Shown: positions 1-7,951, counted from the first letter of the stretch. The stretch: 64,000 nt of DNA from Methylobacterium sp. J-070 (GCF_022829385.1 NZ_JAKSXX010000165.1:354988-418987); one strand, 5' to 3'. Numbers and translations are program-made. The notes: a model not told the origin generated them from the sequence alone.

Positions 1-406
1 GCACCGCGCGCATCTCCAGGAGCTTCAGGACGGTCGCCCGGGCATTGAGGTAGCGGCGGCGCTCTTCTGTGTCCTGGGGTGTCACGAGGATCTGCCCGGC
101 GACGATGCCGTGATGGCCCAGCGCCTCGGCCCAATGGCGCGCCAGGGTGATCTGCCCCACCGAGGCGGCACCCTGGCTCTCCTCCAGCCGCAGAGGACCG
201 GCGGGCAGGCCGAGCACGGTTCGCCCCAGGGCGATGCTGCCCGAGGACACGACCAGCACGTCGACGCCGCGGGCGTGCAGCTCCGCGATGTCCTCCGCGA
301 GGGCCGCCAGCCAAGCATGACGCAGGCGGCCGGCGACGCGGTCGACCAGCAGGGCCGACCCGACCTTGATGACGACGCGGCGGAATTCTTCGAGGACGGG
401 GATCAT
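1..406 (-). CDS. proB: Glutamate 5-kinase, N-terminal part (runs off the left edge)
   Basis: Catalyses ATP-dependent phosphorylation of glutamate, the first step of proline synthesis, in the cytoplasm. Reading leftward from the ATG at 404-406 gives an amino-acid-kinase N-terminus: VVIKVGSALLVD near residues 11-22 (phosphate-binding lysine), then VLVVSSGSIALG around residue 50, and further on a region with SQGAASVGQI, all typical of ProB. About 135 residues are visible; the rest, including any PUA domain, lies outside the window. It follows obg on the same strand after about 270 bases, an order common in alphaproteobacteria. The identity is secure; the start could lie slightly elsewhere. Confidence 0.88.
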   Translation of the reverse strand, partial: MIPVLEEFRRVVIKVGSALLVDRVAGRLRHAWLAALAEDIAELHARGVDVLVVSSGSIALGRTVLGLPAGPLRLEESQGAASVGQITLARHWAEALGHHGIVAGQILVTPQDTEERRRYLNARATVLKLLEMRAV

Positions 407-678
407 GAGTCTGGCGAATGCGGGCGATTGACGCGGTGTGAACGAAGCGCGGGCCGTTGAACAGACGCCGGAGCACACGGGACGCATCGCGCCAGCCGCT
501 CTGGCCGGCGAGCAGGGTGGAGGCTGTCAGACCGGGGCGCGGCATCCGTCGGGTCGGGCGCGACGCCGGGGCTGCCCGAAATCTCGCCCACGCCGGACAT
601 CGGCATCGGGGATCTTCACGGGCCCATGCATCCTGGCCCCGGCGCCGCCAGACGTGGCCCGGCCGCGGCGCCCGTCGC

Positions 679-1707
679 TCACGGCTCCCAGGCGGCCACC
701 GGCTTCCGTTCGGCCTCCGCGCTGGCATCGATCTCGGCCTGGAGCGCCCGCAGCGCTTCGGGCACGCCCTTCCGGCTCGCCGAGGACAGCACCAGCGGCG
801 CGCGGCCGGCGGCGCGCTTCAGCTTCGCCACCTGGCTCTTCAGCGTCTCGGGATCGAGGGCGTCGGCCTTCGACAGCGCCACGATCTCGGGCTTCTCGGC
901 CAGCCCGTTGCCGTAGGCCTCGATCTCGCCGCGCACGAGCTTGTAGCTCTTTCCGGCATGCTCGCTGGTGCCATCGACGAGGTGCAGCAGCACCCGGCAG
1001 CGCTCGACGTGGGCGAGGAACCGATCGCCGAGCCCGACGCCCTCGTGCGCGCCCTCGATCAGGCCGGGGATGTCGGCGAGGACGAATTCCCGGTTGTCCG
1101 AGCGGACCACGCCCAGGCCCGGATGCAGGGTGGTGAACGGATAGTCGGCGATCTTCGGCTTGGCCGCCGTGACGCTCGCCAGGAAGGTCGACTTGCCGGC
1201 ATTCGGCAGGCCGATGAGGCCGGCATCGGCGATCAGCTTGAGGCGCAGCCAGATCCACATCTCCTGCCCTTCCAGGCCGGGATTGGCGTGCTTCGGAGCG
1301 CGGTTGGTGGAGGTGGTGAAATACGCGTTGCCGAAGCCGCCGTTGCCGCCCTTGGCCAGCCGGATCCTCTGGCCGACCTCGGTCAGGTCGGCGATCAGGG
1401 TCTCCCCGTCGTCGGCGAAGATCTGCGTGCCCGCCGGGACCTTCAGCACCGCGTCGGACCCGTTGGCGCCGTGGCAGTTCGAGCCCATGCCGTGCTCGCC
1501 CTTCCTGGCCTTGAAATGCTGCTGGTAGCGGTAGTCGATCAGGGTGTTCAGCCCCTCGACGCACTCGACCCAGACGTCGCCGCCGCGGCCGCCGTCGCCG
1601 CCGTTCGGGCCGCCGAACTCGATGAACTTCTCCCGCCGGAACGAGACGCAGCCGGGACCGCCGTCACCGGAGCGGACATAGACCTTGGCTTCGTCGAGGA
1701 ATTTCAC
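679..1707 (-). CDS. obg: Obg family GTPase
   Basis: Ribosome-associated GTPase of 342 residues, acting in 50S assembly and stress control. The N-terminal Obg fold (about 1-159) has the glycine-rich GDGGPGC and GGDGGRGGD stretches. The G domain follows: P-loop GLPNAGKS at 166-173, switch region with PFTTLHP near 190, DIPGLIEGA at 212-220 (G3), and SKAD at 279-282 in place of the classical NKxD. There is no long acidic C-terminal extension. The start is GTG (1705-1707). It lies upstream of proB and beyond rplU-rpmA and a GNAT gene on the same strand, the usual ribosomal-protein/obg neighbourhood. Confidence 0.96.
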   Translation of the reverse strand: MKFLDEAKVYVRSGDGGPGCVSFRREKFIEFGGPNGGDGGRGGDVWVECVEGLNTLIDYRYQQHFKARKGEHGMGSNCHGANGSDAVLKVPAGTQIFADDGETLIADLTEVGQRIRLAKGGNGGFGNAYFTTSTNRAPKHANPGLEGQEMWIWLRLKLIADAGLIGLPNAGKSTFLASVTAAKPKIADYPFTTLHPGLGVVRSDNREFVLADIPGLIEGAHEGVGLGDRFLAHVERCRVLLHLVDGTSEHAGKSYKLVRGEIEAYGNGLAEKPEIVALSKADALDPETLKSQVAKLKRAAGRAPLVLSSASRKGVPEALRALQAEIDASAEAERKPVAAWEP

Positions 1708-1732
1708 AACGCTATCCCTTTGAGAGCACCGT

Positions 1733-1750
1733 CCCGGACCGCGGTCCGGG
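1733..1750. terminator. Perfect 18-bp palindrome between obg and the GNAT gene
   Basis: CCCGGACCGCGGTCCGGG is perfectly self-complementary and would form a 9-bp GC stem with little or no loop. It lies 26 bases upstream of the obg start and about 140 bases downstream of the GNAT stop. No T-run follows on either strand. It could end GNAT transcription or bind a dimeric protein; the sequence alone does not decide. Confidence 0.35.
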
Positions 1751-1889
1751 GCGATTCCCCAAGTCCCTCATCGGCATCGGCCCGAAAACCGGCCGCCCGT
1801 TCGGGACGATGATCTAAGGTGCGGACCAGCGATCCGCACCCTCGTTTCGTCGACGCGCGCCGTGCATCGCAGAGCGCGGAGGCGCCACC

Positions 1890-2486
1890 TCAGGCGGCTT
1901 CCGTCAGCGCCGCCTCGGCGACGCAGGCTCGCCACCGGGCCCGATCCAGCTGGAACAGGTCCACGGGCAAGTCGGCGCCGCGGGCGGGGAACGGCTTCAT
2001 GCCGGTGCCGGTATGCACGAACCCGCAGGCCTCCAGCACGCGCCGAGAGGCGGGGTTCACGACCAGCGCCGCGGAGGCGAGCTCCGTCCCGCCCGCATAG
2101 GCGAAGAAGGCGTCGCACAGAGCCCGCACAGCCTCGCGCATCAGGCCGGCGCCCCAAAACGGCTGGCCGAGCCAGTAGCCGAGTTCCGGCGTGGCATCGG
2201 TGCCGGGGTGGATGCTGACCACGCCGATCAGGCTCGCCGGGGCCGAGCGCCGCGCGAGCGTCAGGGTCAATCCGGCGCCGGCCGCGTTCTCGGCCCGTGC
2301 CTGCAGCAGGAAGGCGTCGACCACGGGGGCCGGCAGCGGATGCGGCACCCGCGCCAGCATCTCGGCCACCGCGCGCTCGCCGGCCAGCGTCAGGATGGCG
2401 TCCCTGTCCCTGGCCATCGGCCAGCGCAGCCAGAGCCGGCGGGTCTCGATCCGGAAGACGTCGTCGCGGGTGAGATCGGGGAACAT
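1890..2486 (-). CDS. GNAT family N-acetyltransferase (RimJ/RimL-like)
   Basis: Protein of 198 residues predicted to transfer an acetyl group from acetyl-CoA to an amine. The N-terminus has the RimJ/RimL pattern FRIETRRLWLRWP, and the acetyl-CoA region reads ELGYWLGQPFWGAGLMREAV at about 105-124, followed by NPASRRVLEACGF near 145, the usual motif B helix. The substrate cannot be told: this subfamily includes ribosomal-protein and small-molecule acetyltransferases. It sits between rpmA and obg on the same strand, a frequent position for such a gene in alphaproteobacteria. ATG start at 2484-2486. Confidence 0.85.
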   Translation of the reverse strand: MFPDLTRDDVFRIETRRLWLRWPMARDRDAILTLAGERAVAEMLARVPHPLPAPVVDAFLLQARAENAAGAGLTLTLARRSAPASLIGVVSIHPGTDATPELGYWLGQPFWGAGLMREAVRALCDAFFAYAGGTELASAALVVNPASRRVLEACGFVHTGTGMKPFPARGADLPVDLFQLDRARWRACVAEAALTEAA

Positions 2487-2541
2487 CGTGCCCTCGCAGG
2501 GCGGCGTCCCCGGCTCCGGGGCACCGCCTCAAGACGACGAA

Positions 2542-2567
2542 GGGGAGGATGGCGTCCCATCCTCCCC
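2542..2567 (-). terminator. Hairpin terminator after rplU-rpmA
   Basis: A perfect 11-bp stem, GGGGAGGATGG (2542-2552) pairing with CCATCCTCCCC (2557-2567) around a 4-base loop, lies about 100 bases beyond the rpmA stop and before the GNAT start. On the minus strand only short T-containing sequence follows, so termination may be partial and allow read-through to the GNAT gene and obg. Confidence 0.55.
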
Positions 2568-2670
2568 GGTGTTCCGTCCGATCCGGCCCGGCGGGGCTCG
2601 GCTACGACGTCTCCGGTCCGGTGTGGGACACCGGGCGGGACGCCAGCTTCGCCACTTGGGCGCCCGCCTG

Positions 2671-2937
2671 TTATTCCGCGGCCTCGGCCAGCGGCGTCAC
2701 CGCCACGAACTCGCGCCCGCGGCGCGTCTCGAAGCGCACATGGCCCGGTACCAGCGCGAAGAGCGTGTGGTCCTTGCCCATGCCGACGTTGCTGCCGGGA
2801 TGCCATTTCGTGCCGCGTTGGCGCACGATGATGTTGCCCGGGATCACGGCCTCCGAGCCGAACTTCTTGACGCCGAGGCGACGGCCGGCCGAGTCGCGGC
2901 CGTTGCGGGACGAGCCGCCTGCTTTCTTGTGTGCCAT
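2671..2937 (-). CDS. rpmA: 50S ribosomal protein bL27
   Basis: An 88-residue L27 that lies at the peptidyl-transferase centre of the large subunit. The sequence opens MAHKKAGGSSRNGRDSAGRR, the standard L27 N-terminus, with no cleavable extension like that of Firmicutes. GNIIVRQRGTKWHPG and the central GKDHTLFAL motif follow. The C-terminus ends in a short acidic tail. It lies 62 bases downstream of rplU in the expected rplU-rpmA operon. Confidence 0.98.
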   Translation of the reverse strand: MAHKKAGGSSRNGRDSAGRRLGVKKFGSEAVIPGNIIVRQRGTKWHPGSNVGMGKDHTLFALVPGHVRFETRRGREFVAVTPLAEAAE

Positions 2938-2999
2938 GGGACCTGCTCCGAATGCTGTGGGTCGCGCGGATCGCGGGCCCGATCAGGGCCCGCGCTCGA

Positions 3000-3314
3000 T
3001 CACGCGGAGATGCCGGTGATGCGCACCACGGTGTGGTGCTGGCGGTGACCGCGCTTGCGGCGCGAGTTCTGGCGGCGGCGCTTCTTGAAGGCGATCACCT
3101 TCTTGTCGCGGCCGTGGCTCACGATCTCGCCCGTGACGCTGATGCCCGACAGGGTCGGCGCGCCGACCTGCGTGGCGCCCGCACCGTCGGCGAACAGCAG
3201 GACCTCGCCGAAGGTCACGGCCTCGCCGGCCTCGCCCGCCAGGGAGGCGATGGTGATGGTGTCGTTGGCGGCGACGCGGTACTGCTTACCGCCCGTCTTG
3301 ATGACTGCGAACAT
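3000..3314 (-). CDS. rplU: 50S ribosomal protein bL21
   Basis: A 104-residue L21 that binds 23S rRNA. It starts MFAVIKTGGKQYRV, the family signature. The C-terminal part is strongly basic (KKRRRQNSRRKRGHRQ) before HHTVVRITGI. The open frame extends 46 codons upstream to 3452, but that extension is alanine/proline-rich, has no family similarity and overlaps the predicted promoter. The ATG at 3312-3314 is preceded by a GAGAG Shine-Dalgarno, so the shorter start is chosen. It is the first gene of the rplU-rpmA operon. Confidence 0.97.
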   Translation of the reverse strand: MFAVIKTGGKQYRVAANDTITIASLAGEAGEAVTFGEVLLFADGAGATQVGAPTLSGISVTGEIVSHGRDKKVIAFKKRRRQNSRRKRGHRQHHTVVRITGISA

Positions 3315-3448
3315 CGTTCTCTCGTGTTCTCGAACGGCCTCCGGGGCGGCTGCCCCTGGACCGGCTTCTTGTTTGAAGTCATTGCGCGGGCTTGGCCCGG
3401 ACAACGCGAAACGCGCGGACCCCAGGAGAGGCCGCGCGCCATGCGGCG

Positions 3449-3477
3449 TCACTACGGGCGCCGCGGCGGCGTGTCAA
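3449..3477 (-). promoter_or_regulatory. Predicted sigma-70-type promoter for rplU-rpmA
   Basis: On the minus strand TTGACA (3477-3472) and TAGTGA (3454-3449) are separated by 17 bases, a near-consensus housekeeping promoter. It would give a leader of roughly 130 bases before the rplU start, long enough for an autoregulatory structure. Confidence 0.6.
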
Positions 3478-3492
3478 TCCTGGCGGCCCGGA

Positions 3493-3876
3493 TCAGCGGA
3501 TCGGTGCGCCGGTCGCCAGGATGCCTTTCGCGACCGTGCCCTGCGGGCCGAAGGCCGCCAGGGCGTCCGTGCACCACGCGTCCCGGCCGTCCGCGGCGAG
3601 CTGCTGGCGCACCTGCGCGGCGCGGATCCGCAGCTTCTCCTCGAGGACGGCCTCCTGTCCGGCATTCACCCGGGCGGCGAGGCGAAGCGTGGTCAGCTGG
3701 CCGGCCCGCACCTGCACGCCGGGACAGGTCTGCTCGGCGATGATCGTGGTGGCGGCCGCCGCGGCGTAATTGTCGAGGGGGGAAGCGCTTGCCGGCGGCG
3801 CCGGGGGCGCGCCCACCTGTGCGGTGGCCGGCCCGGCCAGGGCCAGGGAGATGCTCACGACGCGCGCAATCCGCAC
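3493..3876 (-). CDS. Small exported protein of unknown function
   Basis: Protein of 127 residues with a probable Sec signal peptide (MRIARVVSISLALAGPATAQ, cleavage after about residue 20) and a GTG start. The mature part begins with a proline/alanine-rich stretch, then an alpha-helical region with two cysteines (near residues 51 and 102) that could form a disulfide in the periplasm. I do not recognise a family. It stands alone between rplU and yceI on the same strand. Base composition and codon use match the neighbours, so it is probably a real gene. Confidence 0.6.
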   Translation of the reverse strand: MRIARVVSISLALAGPATAQVGAPPAPPASASPLDNYAAAAATTIIAEQTCPGVQVRAGQLTTLRLAARVNAGQEAVLEEKLRIRAAQVRQQLAADGRDAWCTDALAAFGPQGTVAKGILATGAPIR

Positions 3877-3982
3877 AGCTCAGACCTCAACGGTGGCGCG
3901 GCCCGGCAGGGTGACGCGCCCGCACGGTTCCGGACGGCGGCTGACTACACCGGCACGGGCCCGGCGTCACCCGACCGACGCG

Positions 3983-4612
3983 TCAGGGGGCGGCCTTGAA
4001 CTCGCCCTCGATGCGCAGCGTCACCTCGTCGCCGAGCTGCGGCAGGAAGGCGTTGATGCCGAACTCCGAGCGCTTGACGACGGCGCGCCCGTCGAAGCCC
4101 ACGGTGTAGCGCTGGTCCACCGGGTGGATGCCCGCCTGATTGAAGGTGGCGTCGATCGCCAGCGGCCGGACGGTGCCGCGCAGGGTCAGGTCGCCGGTGA
4201 TCCGTGCGGTGGTCGGGCTGGTCGGTTCGACCTTGGCGGCACTGAAGGTGGCGGTCGGGAACTTGGCGGTGTCGAGGAAGTCGGGCGTCGCGAGGCGCTC
4301 GTTCAGGCGCGCGCTGCCGGTGATCACGCCGCCGAGGGGCACGGTCACGGTGAGGCGGCTCTTCTCCGGCGCCTTCGGATCGAGGTCGAGCGTGCCGGTC
4401 AGGCCGGTGAACTGACCGTAATAGGTCGAGTAGCCGAGATGCGACACGGACCAGGTGATCTTGCCGTGGTCGGGATCGAGCACGTAGGAGCCCGGCCGCA
4501 CCTGGGTCGGGTCCGCGCTCGGGGCGATCGGAGCCGCTGTGACCGGGTCGTCCGCCGCCCGGGCGGCGCCCAGGCACAGCATACCGATCAAGGCAAGAAG
4601 CGGCGCACGCAT
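3983..4612 (-). CDS. YceI family periplasmic lipid-binding-like protein
   Basis: About 209 residues with a signal peptide (MRAPLLALIGMLCLGAARAA). The mature protein has YceI hallmarks: SYVLDPDHGKITWSVSHLGYS, the central TGTLDLDPKAPEKSRLTVTV, FPTATFSA, and the C-terminal FGINAFLPQLGDEVTLRIEGEF. YceI proteins form a lipocalin-like barrel that binds a long isoprenoid-type lipid, but no enzymatic role is proven for most. The frame stays open to 5365; that extension is antisense to ruvA and is rejected. A GGGGG run lies 6 bases before the ATG at 4610-4612; an ATG two codons upstream (4618) is an alternative start. Confidence 0.88.
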   Translation of the reverse strand: MRAPLLALIGMLCLGAARAADDPVTAAPIAPSADPTQVRPGSYVLDPDHGKITWSVSHLGYSTYYGQFTGLTGTLDLDPKAPEKSRLTVTVPLGGVITGSARLNERLATPDFLDTAKFPTATFSAAKVEPTSPTTARITGDLTLRGTVRPLAIDATFNQAGIHPVDQRYTVGFDGRAVVKRSEFGINAFLPQLGDEVTLRIEGEFKAAP

Positions 4613-4735
4613 GATCATCCCCCGGCGCCCGGGCGGCACCGCGCCCCTGATTTCATGAACCCCCGGCGCGCTCAAGCATGTCTGGCGAAGGCCGCCCCGC
4701 TTCTGTAGGCATCCCGGGACAGCGGCAGGCGTGGC

Positions 4736-5353
4736 ATGATCGGCAAGCTCAGAGGCGTCGTGGACTCGTTCGGGGAGGATTTCGTGATCCTCGACGTCTC
4801 GGGGGTCGGCTACATCGTTCACTGCTCCGCACGGACGCTGCAGCGCATGCCCAAGGTCGGCGAAGCCGCGGAGCTGTCGATCGAGACCCACGTCCGCGAG
4901 GACATGATCCGCCTCTACGGCTTCCGCTCCGACGCCGAGCGGGAATGGTTCCGCCTGCTCCAGACCGTGCAGGGTGTCGGAGCCCGCGTGGCGCTCGGCG
5001 TCCTGTCGGTGCTGGAGCCGGACGCGCTGGCCGGCGCCATCGCGACCGGCGACAAGAATACGATCAGCCGCGCCCCAGGGGTCGGGCCGCGGCTCGCGGC
5101 CCGGCTCGCCGCCGAGCTGAAGGACAAGGCTCCGGCCTTCGCGCCGATCGACCCGGCCCTCATCGCGCTCACCGGGGCCGTGGAGGAGGGCGCCGCGCCG
5201 CAGCCGGTGGCCGATGCAGTCTCCGCCCTGGTCAATCTCGGCTACCCGCAGGTCCAGGCCGCCGCCGCCATCGCGGCCGCCCTCAAGGGGGCGGGGGAGG
5301 GGGCCGAGGCCAAGGTCCTGATCCGGCTCGGACTGCGCGAACTCGCCCGCTGA
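4736..5353 (+). CDS. ruvA: Holliday junction branch migration protein RuvA
   Basis: A 205-residue protein that forms the DNA-binding tetramer of RuvAB, holding Holliday junctions while RuvB drives branch migration. The OB-fold N-terminus reads MIGKLRGVVDSFGEDFVILD. Two helix-hairpin-helix motifs follow: VQGVGARVALGVL (about 79-91) and APGVGPRLAARLA (about 113-125). The C-terminal UBA-like domain that contacts RuvB is present. Unusually for a proteobacterium, neither ruvC nor ruvB is beside it: yceI is divergent upstream and bfd lies downstream. Confidence 0.96.
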   Translation: MIGKLRGVVDSFGEDFVILDVSGVGYIVHCSARTLQRMPKVGEAAELSIETHVREDMIRLYGFRSDAEREWFRLLQTVQGVGARVALGVLSVLEPDALAGAIATGDKNTISRAPGVGPRLAARLAAELKDKAPAFAPIDPALIALTGAVEEGAAPQPVADAVSALVNLGYPQVQAAAAIAAALKGAGEGAEAKVLIRLGLRELAR

Positions 5354-5472
5354 GGCGGCCCACACGGGCCAATCCGAAGGCGGCCATCGCCGCCGTGCGG
5401 GTCCTCACTTGACCCGACGGGTGACGAGTGCCATTCGGTCCGCGGCCGGTAAGACGTTGAAATGTCGCTACT

Positions 5473-5488
5473 TTTCAATCTTTCTAAT
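5473..5488 (+). promoter_or_regulatory. Possible iron-control element (Irr box-like) upstream of bfd
   Basis: TTTCAATCTTTCTAAT, in an AT-rich island about 70 bases before the bfd start, resembles the alphaproteobacterial iron-control element TTTAGAA-N3-TTCTAAA. The right half matches 6 of 7 positions, the left half about 4 of 7. The location before bacterioferritin genes fits Irr-type iron regulation. This is similarity by eye, not a scored match. Confidence 0.4.
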
Positions 5489-5559
5489 CTGGCTGAGTGA
5501 GGCTGTTTGGTCCGACCGGGTCGTGACCCGCTGGCACAGGGACGGGATTGACGGCGCGT

Positions 5560-5832
5560 ATGATCGTCTGCTCTTGCAATGTCATATCGGACGGGGCCGT
5601 GCGGTCCTGTCTGTCGCCCGGCCCGGGATGCCCGCGCACGCCGGCGCAGGTCTACGCGTGCCTCGGCTGCAGCCCGAAATGCGGCCGCTGCGCCAGGACC
5701 ATCCGTTCCATCATGGACAGCGCCCTGGGCCAAGGCGATTTGGCGGAGGGCAGCCATTCCTGCTCGACGGCTTGCGCGAAAGCCTGCAGTTTGGCTTTAT
5801 TCCAAACTGCGGATGAGGGAGTCGCGGCCTGA
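5560..5832 (+). CDS. bfd: Bacterioferritin-associated [2Fe-2S] ferredoxin
   Basis: About 90 residues. Bfd passes electrons to the haem of bacterioferritin to reduce and release stored iron. The start region MIVCSCNVISD and the later CLGCSPKCGRC supply the CxC...CxxC cysteine set that binds the cluster. The frame opens at a TTG at 5548, but the ATG at 5560 fits the family start. The C-terminus (about 60-90) has an extra cysteine-containing stretch, SCSTACAKAC, beyond the cluster domain. It is 43 bases upstream of bfr on the same strand, so the two are probably co-transcribed. Confidence 0.9.
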   Translation: MIVCSCNVISDGAVRSCLSPGPGCPRTPAQVYACLGCSPKCGRCARTIRSIMDSALGQGDLAEGSHSCSTACAKACSLALFQTADEGVAA

Positions 5833-5875
5833 CATGGCTGCTCCCCGCCTCTATTGAGTTAGGAGTTCGGGGGCC

Positions 5876-6373
5876 ATGAAGGGCGACACCAAAGTCATCG
5901 AGTACCTCAATCGCGGCCTTCGCAGTGAGTTGACCGCCGTGAGCCAGTACTGGCTCCACTTCCGGATGCTCAACAACTGGGGCTATATCGATCTCGCCAA
6001 GTTCTGGCGCAAGGAATCGATCGAGGAGATGAACCACGCCGATCGGTTCATCGACCGGATCCTGTTCCTCGACGGGTTCCCGAACCTGCAGGAACTCGAG
6101 CCGCTGCGGATCGGTCAGACCGTCCAGGAGGTGATCGAGTGCGATCTGGCCGCCGAGCACGGCGCCCGGACCCTCTACCTCGAAGCCGCGCAGTACTGCG
6201 ATTCGATCAACGACCGCGTCTCCATGCGGCTGTTCGAGGATCTGGCGGAGGACGAGGAGGGCCATATCGACTTCCTCGAGACCCAGCTCGATCTGATCAG
6301 GCAGATCGGCCTGCCGCTCTACGCCCAGCGCCATATCGGCGGACTGGAGCCGATCGCGCCCGAGAAGGATTGA
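5876..6373 (+). CDS. bfr: Bacterioferritin
   Basis: A 165-residue haem-containing ferritin that stores iron as a 24-subunit shell. It opens MKGDTKVIEYLNRGLRSELT with the first di-iron glutamate (E18). KESIEEMNHADRFIDRILFLDG holds the bridging glutamate and the conserved haem-ligand methionine at 52. LAEDEEGHIDFLETQ carries the last di-iron ligands. All expected ferroxidase residues appear present, so this is the active type. AGGAG lies about 9 bases before the ATG. It follows bfd and probably shares its iron-responsive promoter. Confidence 0.97.
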   Translation: MKGDTKVIEYLNRGLRSELTAVSQYWLHFRMLNNWGYIDLAKFWRKESIEEMNHADRFIDRILFLDGFPNLQELEPLRIGQTVQEVIECDLAAEHGARTLYLEAAQYCDSINDRVSMRLFEDLAEDEEGHIDFLETQLDLIRQIGLPLYAQRHIGGLEPIAPEKD

Positions 6374-6380
6374 TTCCGCG

Positions 6381-6423
6381 CGGAGCGGATGAAGCGTCGC
6401 GGACCGCCGCTTCATCCGCTCCG
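6381..6423 (+). terminator. Strong hairpin after bfr
   Basis: A perfect 16-bp stem, CGGAGCGGATGAAGCG (6381-6396) pairing with its exact complement (6408-6423) around an 11-base loop, starts 8 bases after the bfr stop and ends 77 bases before dapB. There is no T-run, so it may act as a Rho-assisted terminator or as an mRNA-stabilising 3' end separating bfd-bfr from the dapB run. Confidence 0.6.
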
Positions 6424-6500
6424 ATCCGACAGCGCGGGTCTGCCGCGAAGGGGCGGCCGGTCTCGCGGGACCGGCCGGGTGCACGAGGACGGAAACCGGG

Positions 6501-7298
6501 ATGCGGCTGGTGGTTGTCGGCGCCGACGGGCGCATGGGGCGGATGCTGGTCCGCGCGGTCGCGCAGGCGGACGGCTGCACGCTCTCCGCGGCGATCGAGC
6601 GCCCGGGTTCCCCGGCGATCGGCCAGGATGCCGGGACGCTCGCCGGCCTCGCCCCCCTCGATGTGCCCGTCACGGACGATCCCCTCGCCGCCTTCGCGGC
6701 CGCGGACGGCGTGCTCGACTTCACCGCGCCGGCCGCCACCGTGGCGTTCGCCGAGCTCGCCGCCCAGGCCCGGATCGTCCACGTCGTCGGCACGACCGGC
6801 CTGTCCGAGGATGACCTGGCGAAGCTCAAGGCGGCCTCGTACCACGCCCGCATCGTGCAGTCGGGCAACATGTCCCTCGGCATCAACCTGATGGCCGAGC
6901 TGGTGCGCCGCGTGGCCAAGTCCCTGGGCGACGAGTTCGACATCGAGATCTCCGAGATGCACCATCGCATGAAGGTGGATGCGCCCTCCGGCACGGCCCT
7001 GCTGCTGGGCGAGGCCGCCGCGGAGGGCCGCGGCGTCGACCTGAAGGCGGTCCGCGTCTCGACGCGGGACGGGCATACCGGCGCGCGCCGGCCCGGCGAT
7101 ATCGGCTTCGCCACGCTCCGCGGCGGCAGCGTCGTGGGGGATCACAGCGTGATCTTCGCCGGCGCCGGGGAGAGCCTGACGATCAGCCATCACGCCGCCG
7201 ACCGCGGCCTGTTCGCCGCGGGCGCCGTCAAGGCGGCGCTCTGGGCGCAGCCCAAGCCGCCGGGACTCTACGCCATGACGGACGTGCTCGGCCTGTGA
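6501..7298 (+). CDS. dapB: 4-hydroxy-tetrahydrodipicolinate reductase
   Basis: A 265-residue enzyme reducing (hydroxy)tetrahydrodipicolinate with NAD(P)H in the diaminopimelate/lysine pathway. The Rossmann motif VVGADGRMGRML lies at 5-16. DFTAPAATVAF and VVGTTGLS follow, and the catalytic HHRMKVDAPSGTALLLGE stretch begins at 154 with His154-His155 and Lys158. Length is typical. The stop overlaps the GTG start of gpmA (GTGA). Its pathway partners lysC and asd lie elsewhere in this window. Confidence 0.96.
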   Translation: MRLVVVGADGRMGRMLVRAVAQADGCTLSAAIERPGSPAIGQDAGTLAGLAPLDVPVTDDPLAAFAAADGVLDFTAPAATVAFAELAAQARIVHVVGTTGLSEDDLAKLKAASYHARIVQSGNMSLGINLMAELVRRVAKSLGDEFDIEISEMHHRMKVDAPSGTALLLGEAAAEGRGVDLKAVRVSTRDGHTGARRPGDIGFATLRGGSVVGDHSVIFAGAGESLTISHHAADRGLFAAGAVKAALWAQPKPPGLYAMTDVLGL

Positions 7299-7951
7299 CC
7301 GGCGCGGCGGCCTCGGAACGGCTCCTGGTCCTCGTCCGGCACGGCCAGAGCGAGTGGAACCTCCAGAACCTGTTCACCGGCTGGCGCGATCCCGATCTGA
7401 CCGAGCGCGGCGTCGCCGAGGCCCGGGCGGCCGGCCGCGGACTGAAGCGGGCGGGCTACGTCTTCGACGTCGCGTTCACGTCGGAACTCGTGCGGGCGCA
7501 GCGCACCTGCGCCCTCGTCCTGGAGGAGATGGGCCTCCAGGGGCTTCCGGTGATCCGGGACCGCGCGCTCAACGAACGTGACTACGGCGACCTCGCGGGC
7601 CTCAACAAGGACGACGCCCGCGCCCGGTGGGGCGACGCCCAGGTCCATGCCTGGCGCCGGTCCTACGACGTGCGGCCCCCCGGGGGCGAGAGCCTGAAGG
7701 ACACCGCCGCGCGGGTGCTGCCCTACTACATCGAGACGGTCCTGCCCCGCGTGATGGCGGGCGAGCGGGTGCTGGTCGCGGCCCACGGCAACTCGCTGCG
7801 CGCGCTGGCGATGGTCCTCGACCGCCTGGACGGCGGCCGCGTCGCGGATCTGGAGATCAAGACCGGAATCCCCCTGATCTACCGGCTCAACGCGGACACC
7901 ACGGTCGCCTCCAAGACGGTTCAGGAGCGGGACGGCGACGCGGACCTCTGA
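7295..7951 (+). CDS. gpmA: 2,3-bisphosphoglycerate-dependent phosphoglycerate mutase
   Basis: A 218-residue cofactor-dependent mutase interconverting 3- and 2-phosphoglycerate. LVRHGQSEWNLQNLFTGW holds the phosphorylated histidine at about 15. RALNERDYGDLAGLNK carries the catalytic glutamate, and AAHGNSLRA the second histidine. It belongs to the short alphaproteobacterial form. The GTG start overlaps the dapB stop, and alkB starts right after its stop, so dapB-gpmA-alkB look like one transcript. In a serine-cycle organism it links the 2-phosphoglycerate made by glycerate 2-kinase to 3-phosphoglycerate for biosynthesis. Confidence 0.95.
   Translation: MTGAAASERLLVLVRHGQSEWNLQNLFTGWRDPDLTERGVAEARAAGRGLKRAGYVFDVAFTSELVRAQRTCALVLEEMGLQGLPVIRDRALNERDYGDLAGLNKDDARARWGDAQVHAWRRSYDVRPPGGESLKDTAARVLPYYIETVLPRVMAGERVLVAAHGNSLRALAMVLDRLDGGRVADLEIKTGIPLIYRLNADTTVASKTVQERDGDADL

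Noticed and set aside
110..460. Plus-strand open frame of 116 codons
   Set aside because: It is antisense to proB, whose amino-acid-kinase motifs are clear on the other strand.
4613..5365. N-terminal extension of the YceI protein
   Set aside because: It lies antisense to ruvA, and the signal peptide starts at 4612.
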